Of a DNA stretch of 42,168 bases, positions 35,507 through 42,168 are shown piece after piece. How positions within the stretch are numbered: position 1 is the stretch's first letter; each line of letters starts with the position of its first letter. A program made the translations under genes and the position numbers. A model generated the notes under the pieces. That model saw only the letters and a list, made by a program, of their open reading frames with translations. It made no database searches and was not told where the DNA came from. Origin of the DNA: an uncultured Armatimonadota bacterium (GTDB taxonomy: Bacteria; Armatimonadota; Fimbriimonadia; Fimbriimonadales; Fimbriimonadaceae); contig CAIUHP010000101.1 of assembly GCA_903899015.1 (NCBI GenBank), positions 1 to 42,168 on the forward strand, written 5' to 3'.

Positions 35507-35512
35507 CATACT
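35507..35512 (+). promoter_or_regulatory. -10 element of beta-lactamase-like gene (leaderless)
   Basis: CATACT ends 8 nt before the ATG at 35521. An AAGGAG is present but only 2 nt from the ATG, too close to act as a normal Shine-Dalgarno. Confidence 0.4.
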
Positions 35513-35520
35513 AAGGAGCG

Positions 35521-36915
35521 ATGGCACTCCTCTCACTCTGTTTCTCAACCGCGATTCTCGCTAGCGGGTTTGTGCAAGATGGACAAAACACTCGTTCGCT
35601 TGACGCATATTTGGATGGGTTAATCCACAAACACGCGATGCCTTCCGCATCTGTTGCGATCGTAAAGAACGGCAGAGTCACCTATGCAAAGGCCTTTGGA
35701 TACTCTGACCTTGAAAACGACGTCAAGGCGACCCCAGATTCCGTGTATCGACTGGGGAGTATCACCAAGCAATTTACCGCCACGATGATCATGCAATTGG
35801 TGAACGAAGGCAAGCTCAATATCGATCAGCCGATCCGAGAGATCTTGCCAGATTGCCCGGACACTTGGATGGCGGTCACGACTCGGAATCTCCTCAATCA
35901 TACGAGCGGAATCAAAAGCTACACCGAGATTTCCGGAATCTTTGCCGATGCAGCCATGAAACCGACTACTCCATCTGGGATCATCAAAACTATTGAGAAG
36001 TCACCTCTCGATTTTGAGCCTGGCACTAAATGGCACTACGACAATACCGGCTACGAACTGCTTGGAATGATCATAGAGAAACTAGATCACCGGCCCTTTG
36101 CTGATTCACTCTCGAAACGAATCCTCAAACCGCTAGGGATGACCCACACGTATTTCACGAGTGAGCAAAACATTGTTAAACATCGTGCTCAAGGTTATTC
36201 ACCCGTAGTGGGCGGCTTCAAGCACGCGAACTATTTGAACATGACTTGGCCTTATGCCGCGGGATCAATGGAAAGTACAACGCTTGATCTTGCAAAGTGG
36301 GATGCGGCTCTCTACGGGTCGAAACTCCTTCCTCAAGACTCCTTGGCGAAGATGTGGACGCCAACCACGCTTAAAGATGGAACGACCCAGAATTACGGAT
36401 TTGGCTGGGCTCTCGCAACAGTCAATGGGAGCAAGTGTGTTGAGCACGGAGGCGGAATTCATGGCTTTACAACCTATATTAAGCGAGCACCGCAAAAGGG
36501 TCTGACTGTCATTCTTCTCACGAATAGCGACGAGTCAGACACGAACAAAATAGCGAACGACTTGATGGGAATTGCCGACCCAAGTCTTCAAGTTAAGGCA
36601 TTTCAGCCAATCGCAAACAACGACACGTTGACGAAGCTCACTCGCGAAGCGATTACCTCCATGATCGACGGGACTTTGAATCATAAGTTGCTCACTCCTG
36701 ACTTTGCCAAACAAGTCACGCCCGAAATTGAAAGCAGTGCAAAGGCTGATCTCGGGAAGCTGGGCAAACTCACAAAAATGGAATTACTTAGTACCAAAGT
36801 GGATAACGGGATGACAACCCGCGAATATCGGATCACGATCGGCGTATCGGAATTAAAGATGACGATTGCAATCACAAAAGAGGGTCTGATCGCAGGCTTG
36901 CGGTTGAGCCCTTAG
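35521..36915 (+). CDS. Exported serine beta-lactamase-like hydrolase (class C/esterase family)
   Basis: 464 aa with a signal-peptide-like N-terminus (about 1-18). Active-site motifs: SITK with nucleophile Ser80 and Lys83, YDN at 173-175, and HGG at 309-311 in EHGGGIHGF. This is the serine-hydrolase superfamily of AmpC, EstB esterases and D-aminopeptidases. The HGG in place of KTG is usual for the esterase/peptidase members, so real beta-lactamase activity is doubtful. After about 360 a C-terminal domain of about 100 residues follows, as in many family members of unknown substrate. The ATG at 35521 is the first possible start, since an in-frame TAA lies at 35512. Confidence 0.9.
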   Translation: MALLSLCFSTAILASGFVQDGQNTRSLDAYLDGLIHKHAMPSASVAIVKNGRVTYAKAFGYSDLENDVKATPDSVYRLGSITKQFTATMIMQLVNEGKLNIDQPIREILPDCPDTWMAVTTRNLLNHTSGIKSYTEISGIFADAAMKPTTPSGIIKTIEKSPLDFEPGTKWHYDNTGYELLGMIIEKLDHRPFADSLSKRILKPLGMTHTYFTSEQNIVKHRAQGYSPVVGGFKHANYLNMTWPYAAGSMESTTLDLAKWDAALYGSKLLPQDSLAKMWTPTTLKDGTTQNYGFGWALATVNGSKCVEHGGGIHGFTTYIKRAPQKGLTVILLTNSDESDTNKIANDLMGIADPSLQVKAFQPIANNDTLTKLTREAITSMIDGTLNHKLLTPDFAKQVTPEIESSAKADLGKLGKLTKMELLSTKVDNGMTTREYRITIGVSELKMTIAITKEGLIAGLRLSP

Positions 36916-36946
36916 GCTTGAAATCAGCTATTATTAATCGTTTCCG

Positions 36947-37135
36947 GTGTTCACCGCTATGGTGCCAACAGACGTAACTTTCCTCATCGTTCTGATCTCA
37001 GCTGCCTTCATCGGCATCTGTATTGCAGGCTTTATCACGTTCTCTAAATTCCTTAAGATAGAGAAAGAGCGCGGTCGTCGATTCCGAGATGTGCACGGAA
37101 AACAAGGGGCCCCAAACAAAGGCCCCAAAGCCTAA
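36947..37135 (+). CDS. Small single-span membrane protein
   Basis: 62 aa from the GTG at 36947 (or 58 aa from the ATG at 36959). One strong membrane helix (about 10-34, TFLIVLISAAFIGICIAGFI) is followed by a basic cytoplasmic tail (KIEKERGRRFRDVHGKQG), giving inside-positive orientation. Not recognised. ATTAAT lies 8-9 nt before the GTG, similar to the leaderless pattern nearby. A GGGGCC/GGCCCC hairpin falls in the last codons and may act in termination. The opposite strand also has an open frame of similar length; the clear membrane topology favours this strand. Confidence 0.5.
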   Translation: MFTAMVPTDVTFLIVLISAAFIGICIAGFITFSKFLKIEKERGRRFRDVHGKQGAPNKGPKA

Positions 37136-37146
37136 CGCCCGAGTCG

Positions 37147-37758
37147 TTAGCAGTCCCAACCGATAACCGATGCCGCAGTTCGAACTTGCTGAGTAAGCGA
37201 AGCGGTTTCTTCGTGTTGATCCATCGCGTGAAGAAATTGGTTTAACCGATCGCTCGTAACCGACCGATCGGCCGCCTGCTGCGCAAGTAACAAGTAAGCT
37301 TGAACGAGCTTGATGTCAGGCTTTGATGCCGCGAGAATGGCATACGATTCCGCCTCTTCGAATTCCGCAATCGCCTCGTGGGCGTGATTAGAGGTCAGAA
37401 GATGAGCACCTACCATCCAGTACGCTCGCGACGTTGGTAGATCACCTTTTTCGAGCCGAATGGCATATTGAAGGTTCATTCTCGCCATTGCCAAGCCTTC
37501 CTGAATTTCTGACTCTGTTGGATGAATTCCCGGCTCATCCCACCCAATCCAAGTGAACGAAGCGACGTCGTAGCAAAGCCTTTTGACTAAGCTAAGGATT
37601 TCCACTAGGGCGTCTGGAAAGTCATCAGCAGCGTCCTGTCCGAAAAGAATCGCCTCACGTGATACGCGAAGACAGCTCGAAAGATCCTTCTTTTTCCAAT
37701 AGTAATCCCTCATTTCAGCCGATGCTGCGGTCAAAAACTCAAAAGGGGGCTCGTTCAT
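37147..37758 (-). CDS. Hypothetical helical-repeat (TPR-like) protein
   Basis: 203 aa, not assigned to a named family. Entirely helical in appearance, with TPR-like pairs (AMARMNLQYAIRLEKGDLPTS, AHEAIAEFEEAESYAIL, LVQAYLLLAQQAADRSV). No signal or membrane segment, so cytoplasmic. Likely a small binding protein. The ATG at 37758 has TACTTT 6 nt upstream and no Shine-Dalgarno. It ends the tig-clpP-clpX direction cluster but has its own probable start signal 57 nt after clpX, so it need not belong to the protease system. Confidence 0.65.
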   Translation of the reverse strand: MNEPPFEFLTAASAEMRDYYWKKKDLSSCLRVSREAILFGQDAADDFPDALVEILSLVKRLCYDVASFTWIGWDEPGIHPTESEIQEGLAMARMNLQYAIRLEKGDLPTSRAYWMVGAHLLTSNHAHEAIAEFEEAESYAILAASKPDIKLVQAYLLLAQQAADRSVTSDRLNQFLHAMDQHEETASLTQQVRTAASVIGWDC

Positions 37759-37815
37759 TGATCAAAAGTATGCGATGAGCCAGCTTCTTCTTCGCTTGCG
37801 AGAAGGAGGAGCTAT

Positions 37816-39126
37816 TTAGCTGGCTTGGCGAATTTCGTCTTCCGTAAGTAAGATTGGTTTCTTGTCTTCGTCGATGAGTCCGTTCGGAAGGATCACTCGC
37901 TTGACAATCTCCGAGCTTGGAACGTCAAACATCACATCCAGCAACACGTGCTCGATGATGGCACGCAGGGCACGGGCTCCTGACTTTCGCTTGATCGCTT
38001 CTCGAGCAACTTCTCCCAGAACACCTGGTTCCACGACAAGTTCGACACCATCTAACTCGAAAAGCTTCGCATACTGCTTCAAAATCGCGTTTTTAGGCTC
38101 ACAAAGGATGCGGACCAGTGTTTCCTCGTCTAAGGCATCTAAGGTCGCAATAATCGGCAATCTGCCCACGAACTCTGGAATAAGGCCGAAATGCAGTAGG
38201 TCCTCTGGAAGCAGATGGCGCAAAATGTGCGTGTCTCGAAGTTTCTTCGATTCAGGAGCCGACCGGAATCCAATCACGCTCTCTTTCATGCGCTTCTTGA
38301 TCGTTTCCTCGATCCCTTCAAAGGCACCGGCACAGATAAACAGAATGTTGGTCGTGTCGATCTGAAGATACTCTTGCTGAGGATGCTTGCGTCCGCCTTG
38401 AGGTGGAACGTTTGCAAGAGTTCCTTCTAAAATTTTGAGGAGAGCTTGTTGCACTCCTTCCCCACTCACGTCCCGTGTGATCGAGGGGTTGTCGCTCTTT
38501 CGAGCAATCTTATCAATCTCGTCGACATAAATGATGCCGCGCTCGCAGAGAGACTTTGAATTGTGATGGTCGATCGATTCGGCTGATTGGTAAAGCTTCA
38601 GAAGAATGTTCTCGACGTCTTCGCCGACGTAACCAGCCTCAGTCAGGGCGGTCGCATCTGCAATTGCGAACGGTACGTTCAGCATGCGCGCGAGCGTTTG
38701 AGCTAACAGTGTTTTTCCTGAGCCGGTCGGACCGAGCATCAGAATATTGCTTTTCTGTAGTTCCACTCCGTCATCGGCTGGTTCGCCAATGCGTTTGTAG
38801 TGGTTGTACACCGCAACCGCCAAAGATCGTTTCGTGAGTTCTTGTCCGACCACGTACTGATCAAGGAACGCCACGATCTCTTTTGGCTTGGGGACTCCGC
38901 GTCGACTGTTCGCGTAAGTCAAGGCTTTGGCGCGGGCGATTGCGGGTCCGATTTGCGATGCCACCGAACCTGTTTTATCGCCGTCGCCGTAGAGCGTGTA
39001 GTTACACAGGTCGATGCACTCAGAGCAAACCGCTCCATGCAATCCGACAATGAGTTTTTTTACCTGCTCTTTCGGTTTTCCGCAAAGGCAACAGTGCCCC
39101 CGCAAATCGTTTCCCGCACCAGCCAT
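37816..39126 (-). CDS. clpX: ATP-dependent unfoldase ClpX
   Basis: 436 aa. The N-terminal zinc domain has ligands Cys12, Cys15, Cys34 and Cys37. The AAA+ core has Walker A GPTGSGKT, Walker B IIYVDEID, the pore loop in AGYVGEDVE and the sensor region [13 protein letters not shown]. It recognises tagged substrates such as ssrA-peptides, unfolds them and feeds ClpP. AGGAG lies 10 nt before the ATG. The gene starts 13 nt after the clpP stop, in one transcript. The ClpP-binding loop is expected in the [16 protein letters not shown]-to-IGFRSAP interval. Confidence 0.97.
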   Translation of the reverse strand: MAGAGNDLRGHCCLCGKPKEQVKKLIVGLHGAVCSECIDLCNYTLYGDGDKTGSVASQIGPAIARAKALTYANSRRGVPKPKEIVAFLDQYVVGQELTKRSLAVAVYNHYKRIGEPADDGVELQKSNILMLGPTGSGKTLLAQTLARMLNVPFAIADATALTEAGYVGEDVENILLKLYQSAESIDHHNSKSLCERGIIYVDEIDKIARKSDNPSITRDVSGEGVQQALLKILEGTLANVPPQGGRKHPQQEYLQIDTTNILFICAGAFEGIEETIKKRMKESVIGFRSAPESKKLRDTHILRHLLPEDLLHFGLIPEFVGRLPIIATLDALDEETLVRILCEPKNAILKQYAKLFELDGVELVVEPGVLGEVAREAIKRKSGARALRAIIEHVLLDVMFDVPSSEIVKRVILPNGLIDEDKKPILLTEDEIRQAS

Positions 39127-39139
39127 CTGTTGATTTCTC

Positions 39140-39724
39140 CTAGCGGACGCCCTTGCCTAAGACATTATCGGTAATGCCATATGCCTGAGCTTCTTCCGCA
39201 GACATGAAGTAATCCCGGTCGCAGTCCTTGCGAACCCTCTCCGGATCTTTTCCGGTGTGGGTGCCAAGAATGTTCATCAAGATGTCCATGTACCGATTGA
39301 TTTCGGCAGCCTGCACGTTGATGTCAGCAGTAGTTCCTTGGAATCCTGCGCTCACCTGGTGAATCATGACTCGCGCGTGCTTCAGACAATATCGTTTGCC
39401 CGCCGCTCCGCCAGCAAGAAGAACCGCACCCATCGATGCCGCCTGCCCGATACAGATTGTTGCCACGTTTGGCTTGATGATCTGCATGCAGTCGTAAATC
39501 GCAAGGCCGGCACTCACCGAACCGCCTGGTGAGTTGATGTAAAAGTCAATGTCCTTGTCCGGGTCTTCCTTCTCCAAAAAGAGAAGTTGTGCCACGATCA
39601 AGTTCGCAACATAGTCGTCGACCGGGGTGCCAAGGAACACAATTCGATCCTTGAGGAGCCTCGACCATAGGTCGTAGCTGCGCTCGCCACGTGCGGTCTG
39701 TTCGATAACATAAGGAATACCCAT
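39140..39724 (-). CDS. clpP: ATP-dependent Clp protease proteolytic subunit ClpP
   Basis: 194 aa, normal length. The serine-protease triad is complete: Ser97 ([11 protein letters not shown]), His122 ([10 protein letters not shown]) and Asp171 (CDRDYFMSA). It forms two stacked heptameric rings that degrade proteins delivered by ClpX. GGAG lies 6 nt before the ATG. clpX follows 13 nt downstream; trigger factor is upstream behind a terminator-like hairpin. CTATAG further up may be the clpP -10 region. Confidence 0.98.
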   Translation of the reverse strand: MGIPYVIEQTARGERSYDLWSRLLKDRIVFLGTPVDDYVANLIVAQLLFLEKEDPDKDIDFYINSPGGSVSAGLAIYDCMQIIKPNVATICIGQAASMGAVLLAGGAAGKRYCLKHARVMIHQVSAGFQGTTADINVQAAEINRYMDILMNILGTHTGKDPERVRKDCDRDYFMSAEEAQAYGITDNVLGKGVR

Positions 39725-39803
39725 TTGTTCTCCGTGAGCTTTTCAGTTTAGGAAGGGTCGAGCGCGCGCCCCATCCTATAGAACAGCTTACACCCTACTA
39801 CGA

Positions 39804-39845
39804 AAAATCCGACAGTAGGTGGCACCAAATGGTCTCTACTGCCGG
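39804..39845 (-). terminator. Terminator/attenuator between tig and clpP
   Basis: CCGACAGTAG (39809-39818) pairs with CTACTGCCGG (39836-39845) with one wobble. On the minus strand ATTTTTCG follows. It may partly uncouple clpPX from tig. Confidence 0.65.
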
Positions 39846-39880
39846 ATATCTAGACGGATTTGAAGTTAGGAAGTTTCGGA

Positions 39881-41167
39881 CTATGCCGTTACAAGGTTGA
39901 CTTCAGCGTTCTCATCAAGGAAATTCGAAACCTTTCTTGAGATCGCTCGGAAGTGAAGCTCGTCGATTGCTTCATTTCTCTTGAGCATTTCCCACATCTG
40001 CTCTGGCTCGACTCCGTACTCCTGGGCCATTGCATAGAGTTCTTCGTTCAACTCGGTGTTGGTAAGCTCCATCTTCTCAGAGACAAATACCTCTCGAATC
40101 ATGAGGGCTCGCTCAACATGTACCTTGGCCTTCTCGTTCCAAGCTTCCTTGAGTTGATCCATGGTCATGCCATTCTCAGCTGCATACATTTCCAGCGACT
40201 TGCCTTCCTTCTGCTGCTCTTCTGCTGTTTCTCGCATACGTCGGTCTGCGAGGGCCTCCCACATATTGTCGCTGACATAAACTTCAGATCGCTCGTGAAG
40301 CTTCTCGAGAAGTTGCTCGGTTACCATTTCGGCAAGCATCTGCTCTTTTGCACGCTTGATGCCTTCTTGAACTCGAACTTTCAGGTCCTCGACGCTCTCT
40401 GTCTTCAAGCTCTGAGCGAATGAATCGTCGAGTTCTGGAAGCTTGACGCCGCTGAGCGAGTTCAACGTGAGTTGGATGGCATGGGTCTTTCCAGCCCAAT
40501 CTTTCTCTTGGAATGTTTCTGGAAAAGTGACTTCGAGGTTCTTCATGTCCTCGACCTTCATCCCAAGCAGAGCCGTGTCGAGATCAGGGAATGTCTGACC
40601 CGCGATCGTCATAAAGTTTCGACCTTCACCGGTCTCGCCCTCAAGCTTTACGTTCACAACCGCGACATCGCCCTCTTGTACACCGCGATCCGTAACGGCT
40701 TCGCGGGTCTGCTTGCGCTTGCGAAAATCTTCAATCTGCTTTTCGACTTCCTCGTCCGTTACGGTGACGACTGGCTTGTCAATTTGAAGGCCCTTGTAGT
40801 CGCCCAATACGATCTTCGGAGGAAGAGGAACCTTCACGCTGTACTCGGCTGCGTACGTCTTGTCATCCAGAAGCTTGAGTTCGACGGTTGGTCGAGTGGT
40901 TTGATCGGGGTCAATTGCCTGCTCCTCAAGCGCTGCTCGGAAGCTCACTCGAACGATGTGCTCAGCAGCGTTGTCGTACAACTCTTCCTTAGGAACGAGG
41001 CCTTCCACCATTGCACGAGGAGCGTGTCCAGGTCGGAATCCAGGAAGCTTGATTGTCTTAGCAATCTGCTTAAATGCCTTTTCGAAGCCCTCTTTAACCT
41101 GCGCCTCATCGCATACGATGTTCAATAGCACGGTGCAGGGATTTAATTCTTCTCTTGTAACTTGCAT
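39881..41167 (-). CDS. tig: Trigger factor (ribosome-associated chaperone/prolyl isomerase)
   Basis: 428 aa from the ATG at 41167; a GTG at 41212 would add 15 Arg-rich residues not typical of the family. The N-terminal ribosome-binding domain contains the signature GFRPGHAPRAMVEG. A PPIase (FKBP-like) domain about 150-240 contains DVAVVNVKLEGE. The helical C-terminal chaperone arms are Glu/Lys-rich. It binds nascent chains at the ribosome exit. TAAACT at 41200-41205 may be the -10 element, giving a short leader without a Shine-Dalgarno. Order tig-clpP-clpX is the classical arrangement. Confidence 0.95.
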   Translation of the reverse strand: MQVTREELNPCTVLLNIVCDEAQVKEGFEKAFKQIAKTIKLPGFRPGHAPRAMVEGLVPKEELYDNAAEHIVRVSFRAALEEQAIDPDQTTRPTVELKLLDDKTYAAEYSVKVPLPPKIVLGDYKGLQIDKPVVTVTDEEVEKQIEDFRKRKQTREAVTDRGVQEGDVAVVNVKLEGETGEGRNFMTIAGQTFPDLDTALLGMKVEDMKNLEVTFPETFQEKDWAGKTHAIQLTLNSLSGVKLPELDDSFAQSLKTESVEDLKVRVQEGIKRAKEQMLAEMVTEQLLEKLHERSEVYVSDNMWEALADRRMRETAEEQQKEGKSLEMYAAENGMTMDQLKEAWNEKAKVHVERALMIREVFVSEKMELTNTELNEELYAMAQEYGVEPEQMWEMLKRNEAIDELHFRAISRKVSNFLDENAEVNLVTA

Positions 41168-41199
41168 GGCGGTAGACGCGCGTCGGAGCGCAATTCGGT

Positions 41200-41205
41200 A
41201 GTTTA
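41200..41205 (-). promoter_or_regulatory. -10 element of tig
   Basis: TAAACT on the minus strand, the same hexamer as at two other genes in the window. Here it is too far from the ATG (32 nt) for a leaderless start in frame. Confidence 0.4.
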
Positions 41206-41387
41206 CCCTCACCCTTTGGATTGAGGATTATTCCCTTCCATATGACAACAACTTACATTCGATTTACGCTAAGAAAACAACGATTCTCAATGCAATTCGT
41301 AATACAGTTAAGACCCAGTCGGATACGGAGACAAACCACAGCCTTGAGGTAGTCTTTCGACGCACGACACCGGAGGTAAGACACAAA

Positions 41388-42008
41388 ATGGAACCTAAAC
41401 TCGTTAGAGTGCCCACCGAGGCAGACATTCAAAAAGCATTCAACACCGCCCCTAAAGGCATCAGTGAAGCGACCCACAAAGCTCACCTCGGCTTATGGCA
41501 GGGATACGCAAACAAGACCAACGAAATTCGAAAGGCGCTCGCCGAACTCGATACCGATCCAGCAAAAGCAAACCAAATTTACAGCCAGACCCGTGCGCTC
41601 AAGGTCAACTATGGCTTCGCCTACGGTGGATACATTAACCACAACGTCTACTTCGACATCATCGGCGGAGACGGCGGTCCTGCTACCGGCGACGTGGCCA
41701 CTCTGATCAACGAAGCGTACGGTAGCTTTGAGAAGTGGGCTGCAGACCTCAAAATGACCGGTATCTCTGGTCGCGGTTGGGCTTACTTAGGCTACGACCA
41801 TGAAGAGCAGCGCGTTTTCAACTACATCGGAGACGGGCAAGACACGTATCCTGCTTGGAACAACACCCTAATCCTGGCGCTCGACGTTTACGAGCATGCT
41901 TATTTCCTTGACTTCCAAACCGCTCGTGCGAAGTACATCGATGCCTTCTTCAACTGCATCGACTGGGACGCAGTTAACGGTCGCCTGTTGAAAGCAACCG
42001 GCAAGTAG
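41388..42008 (+). CDS. Fe/Mn-family superoxide dismutase, divergent subgroup
   Basis: 206 aa. Metal ligands can be traced: His33 (AHLGLWQGY), His85 (INHNVYF), Asp166 and His170 (DVYEHAYFLDF). Gly-Gly before INH and Gln151 in GQDTYP resemble Mn-type enzymes. It departs from the classical pattern: the usual H-x3-H-x3-Y is H-x3-W-x2-Y here (His33, Trp37, Tyr40), so the gateway His is replaced, and DVWEHAYY reads DVYEHAYF. It is likely active in removing superoxide, but the metal and activity need testing. GGAGG lies 9 nt before the ATG. No signal peptide, so cytoplasmic. A terminator follows. Confidence 0.88.
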   Translation: MEPKLVRVPTEADIQKAFNTAPKGISEATHKAHLGLWQGYANKTNEIRKALAELDTDPAKANQIYSQTRALKVNYGFAYGGYINHNVYFDIIGGDGGPATGDVATLINEAYGSFEKWAADLKMTGISGRGWAYLGYDHEEQRVFNYIGDGQDTYPAWNNTLILALDVYEHAYFLDFQTARAKYIDAFFNCIDWDAVNGRLLKATGK

Positions 42009-42030
42009 ATCCTTACAATCACGACACAAA

Positions 42031-42064
42031 AAAGGGGCCGTCTCATAAAGGCGGCCCTTTTTCC
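42031..42064 (+). terminator. Intrinsic terminator of the superoxide dismutase gene
   Basis: GGGCCGTCT pairs with AGGCGGCCC with one wobble around CATAA, followed by TTTTT; a matching A run precedes the stem, so it may act both ways. Confidence 0.85.
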
Positions 42065-42168
42065 TGTTTGAGCCTGTTGTTTTGGACGTGCTGCGTCGCA
42101 ATTGCGTAGTTATTGCCTTAATCGACAATAAATGGAGCCCATTGCGAACCAATATCGATTCCCGTTAG
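42065..42168. other. Right edge, no gene seen
   Basis: About 100 nt after the terminator. No start signals, RNA gene or repeat are recognised before the window ends. Confidence 0.4.

Noticed and set aside
36934-37128. 64-codon minus-strand frame opposite the small membrane protein
   Set aside because: No hydrophobic or family features and no start signal; the plus-strand frame has clear membrane topology.
40472-41128. 218-codon plus-strand frame inside tig
   Set aside because: Antisense shadow of trigger factor; no promoter or Shine-Dalgarno.

Overview
The window looks like a stretch of conserved chromosome from a free-living diderm bacterium of about 50% G+C. A small beta-barrel-like protein ending in Phe, an RseB-like periplasmic protein and LysM/NlpC wall enzymes point to a diderm. 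The gene content, the many leaderless starts and the secreted STN-domain/Gly-rich proteins remind me of Armatimonadota (Fimbriimonadia-like). That placement is recollection and inference, not something the sequence proves. I see no phage, insertion sequence, CRISPR array or replication origin.

Layout. 356-2598 (minus): DinB-like protein, membrane SRPBCC protein, transaldolase-family aldolase. 2726-11944 (plus): mnmE, clpB, a large secreted zinc metalloprotease, a HEAT-like protein and a PBP4-type D-Ala-D-Ala peptidase. 11991-13043 (minus): YqhQ/DUF1385 membrane protein. 13187-15548 (plus): a 71-aa orphan with its own terminator, a Nif3-like protein, then a two-gene cassette that looks like a REase-fold toxin domain plus a candidate immunity protein. 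15828-17338 (minus): tRNA-Glu(UUC) and a LysM-LysM-SH3-NlpC/P60 hydrolase. 17572-21450 (plus): surface-polysaccharide operon of two GT2 glycosyltransferases and an O-antigen-ligase-like/TPR membrane protein. Its last 91 bp overlap the convergent PBP2 gene. 21360-28272 (minus): outer-membrane-like protein, then ECF sigma factor, membrane anti-sigma candidate, RseB/LolA-like protein, PBP1A and PBP2, an envelope-stress and peptidoglycan-synthesis cluster. 28349-30114 (minus): M20 peptidase and UbiX. 30434-35416 (plus): gyrA and three tandem paralogues, each a signal peptide, an STN domain, a short second-domain stub and a Gly-rich tail ending RGGFGG. 35521-37135 (plus): serine beta-lactamase-like hydrolase and a small membrane protein. 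37147-41167 (minus): helical-repeat protein, clpX, clpP, tig in the classical tig-clpP-clpX order. 41388-42008 (plus): Fe/Mn superoxide dismutase.

How it fits together. Three themes recur: protein quality control (ClpB, trigger factor, ClpP, ClpX), cell-wall building and remodelling (PBP1A, PBP2, PBP4-type enzyme, NlpC/P60, polysaccharide genes) under a probable ECF envelope-stress regulator, and secreted proteins of unknown role. Many housekeeping genes carry a TAnnnT -10 hexamer only 5-8 nt before the start codon and lack a Shine-Dalgarno sequence, so they are probably leaderless. Others (STN paralogues, clpP, clpX, the superoxide dismutase, the outer-membrane-like gene, the small orphan) have strong Shine-Dalgarno sites. 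The most promising undescribed items are the triplicated STN/Gly-rich secreted proteins and the orphan toxin/immunity-like pair.
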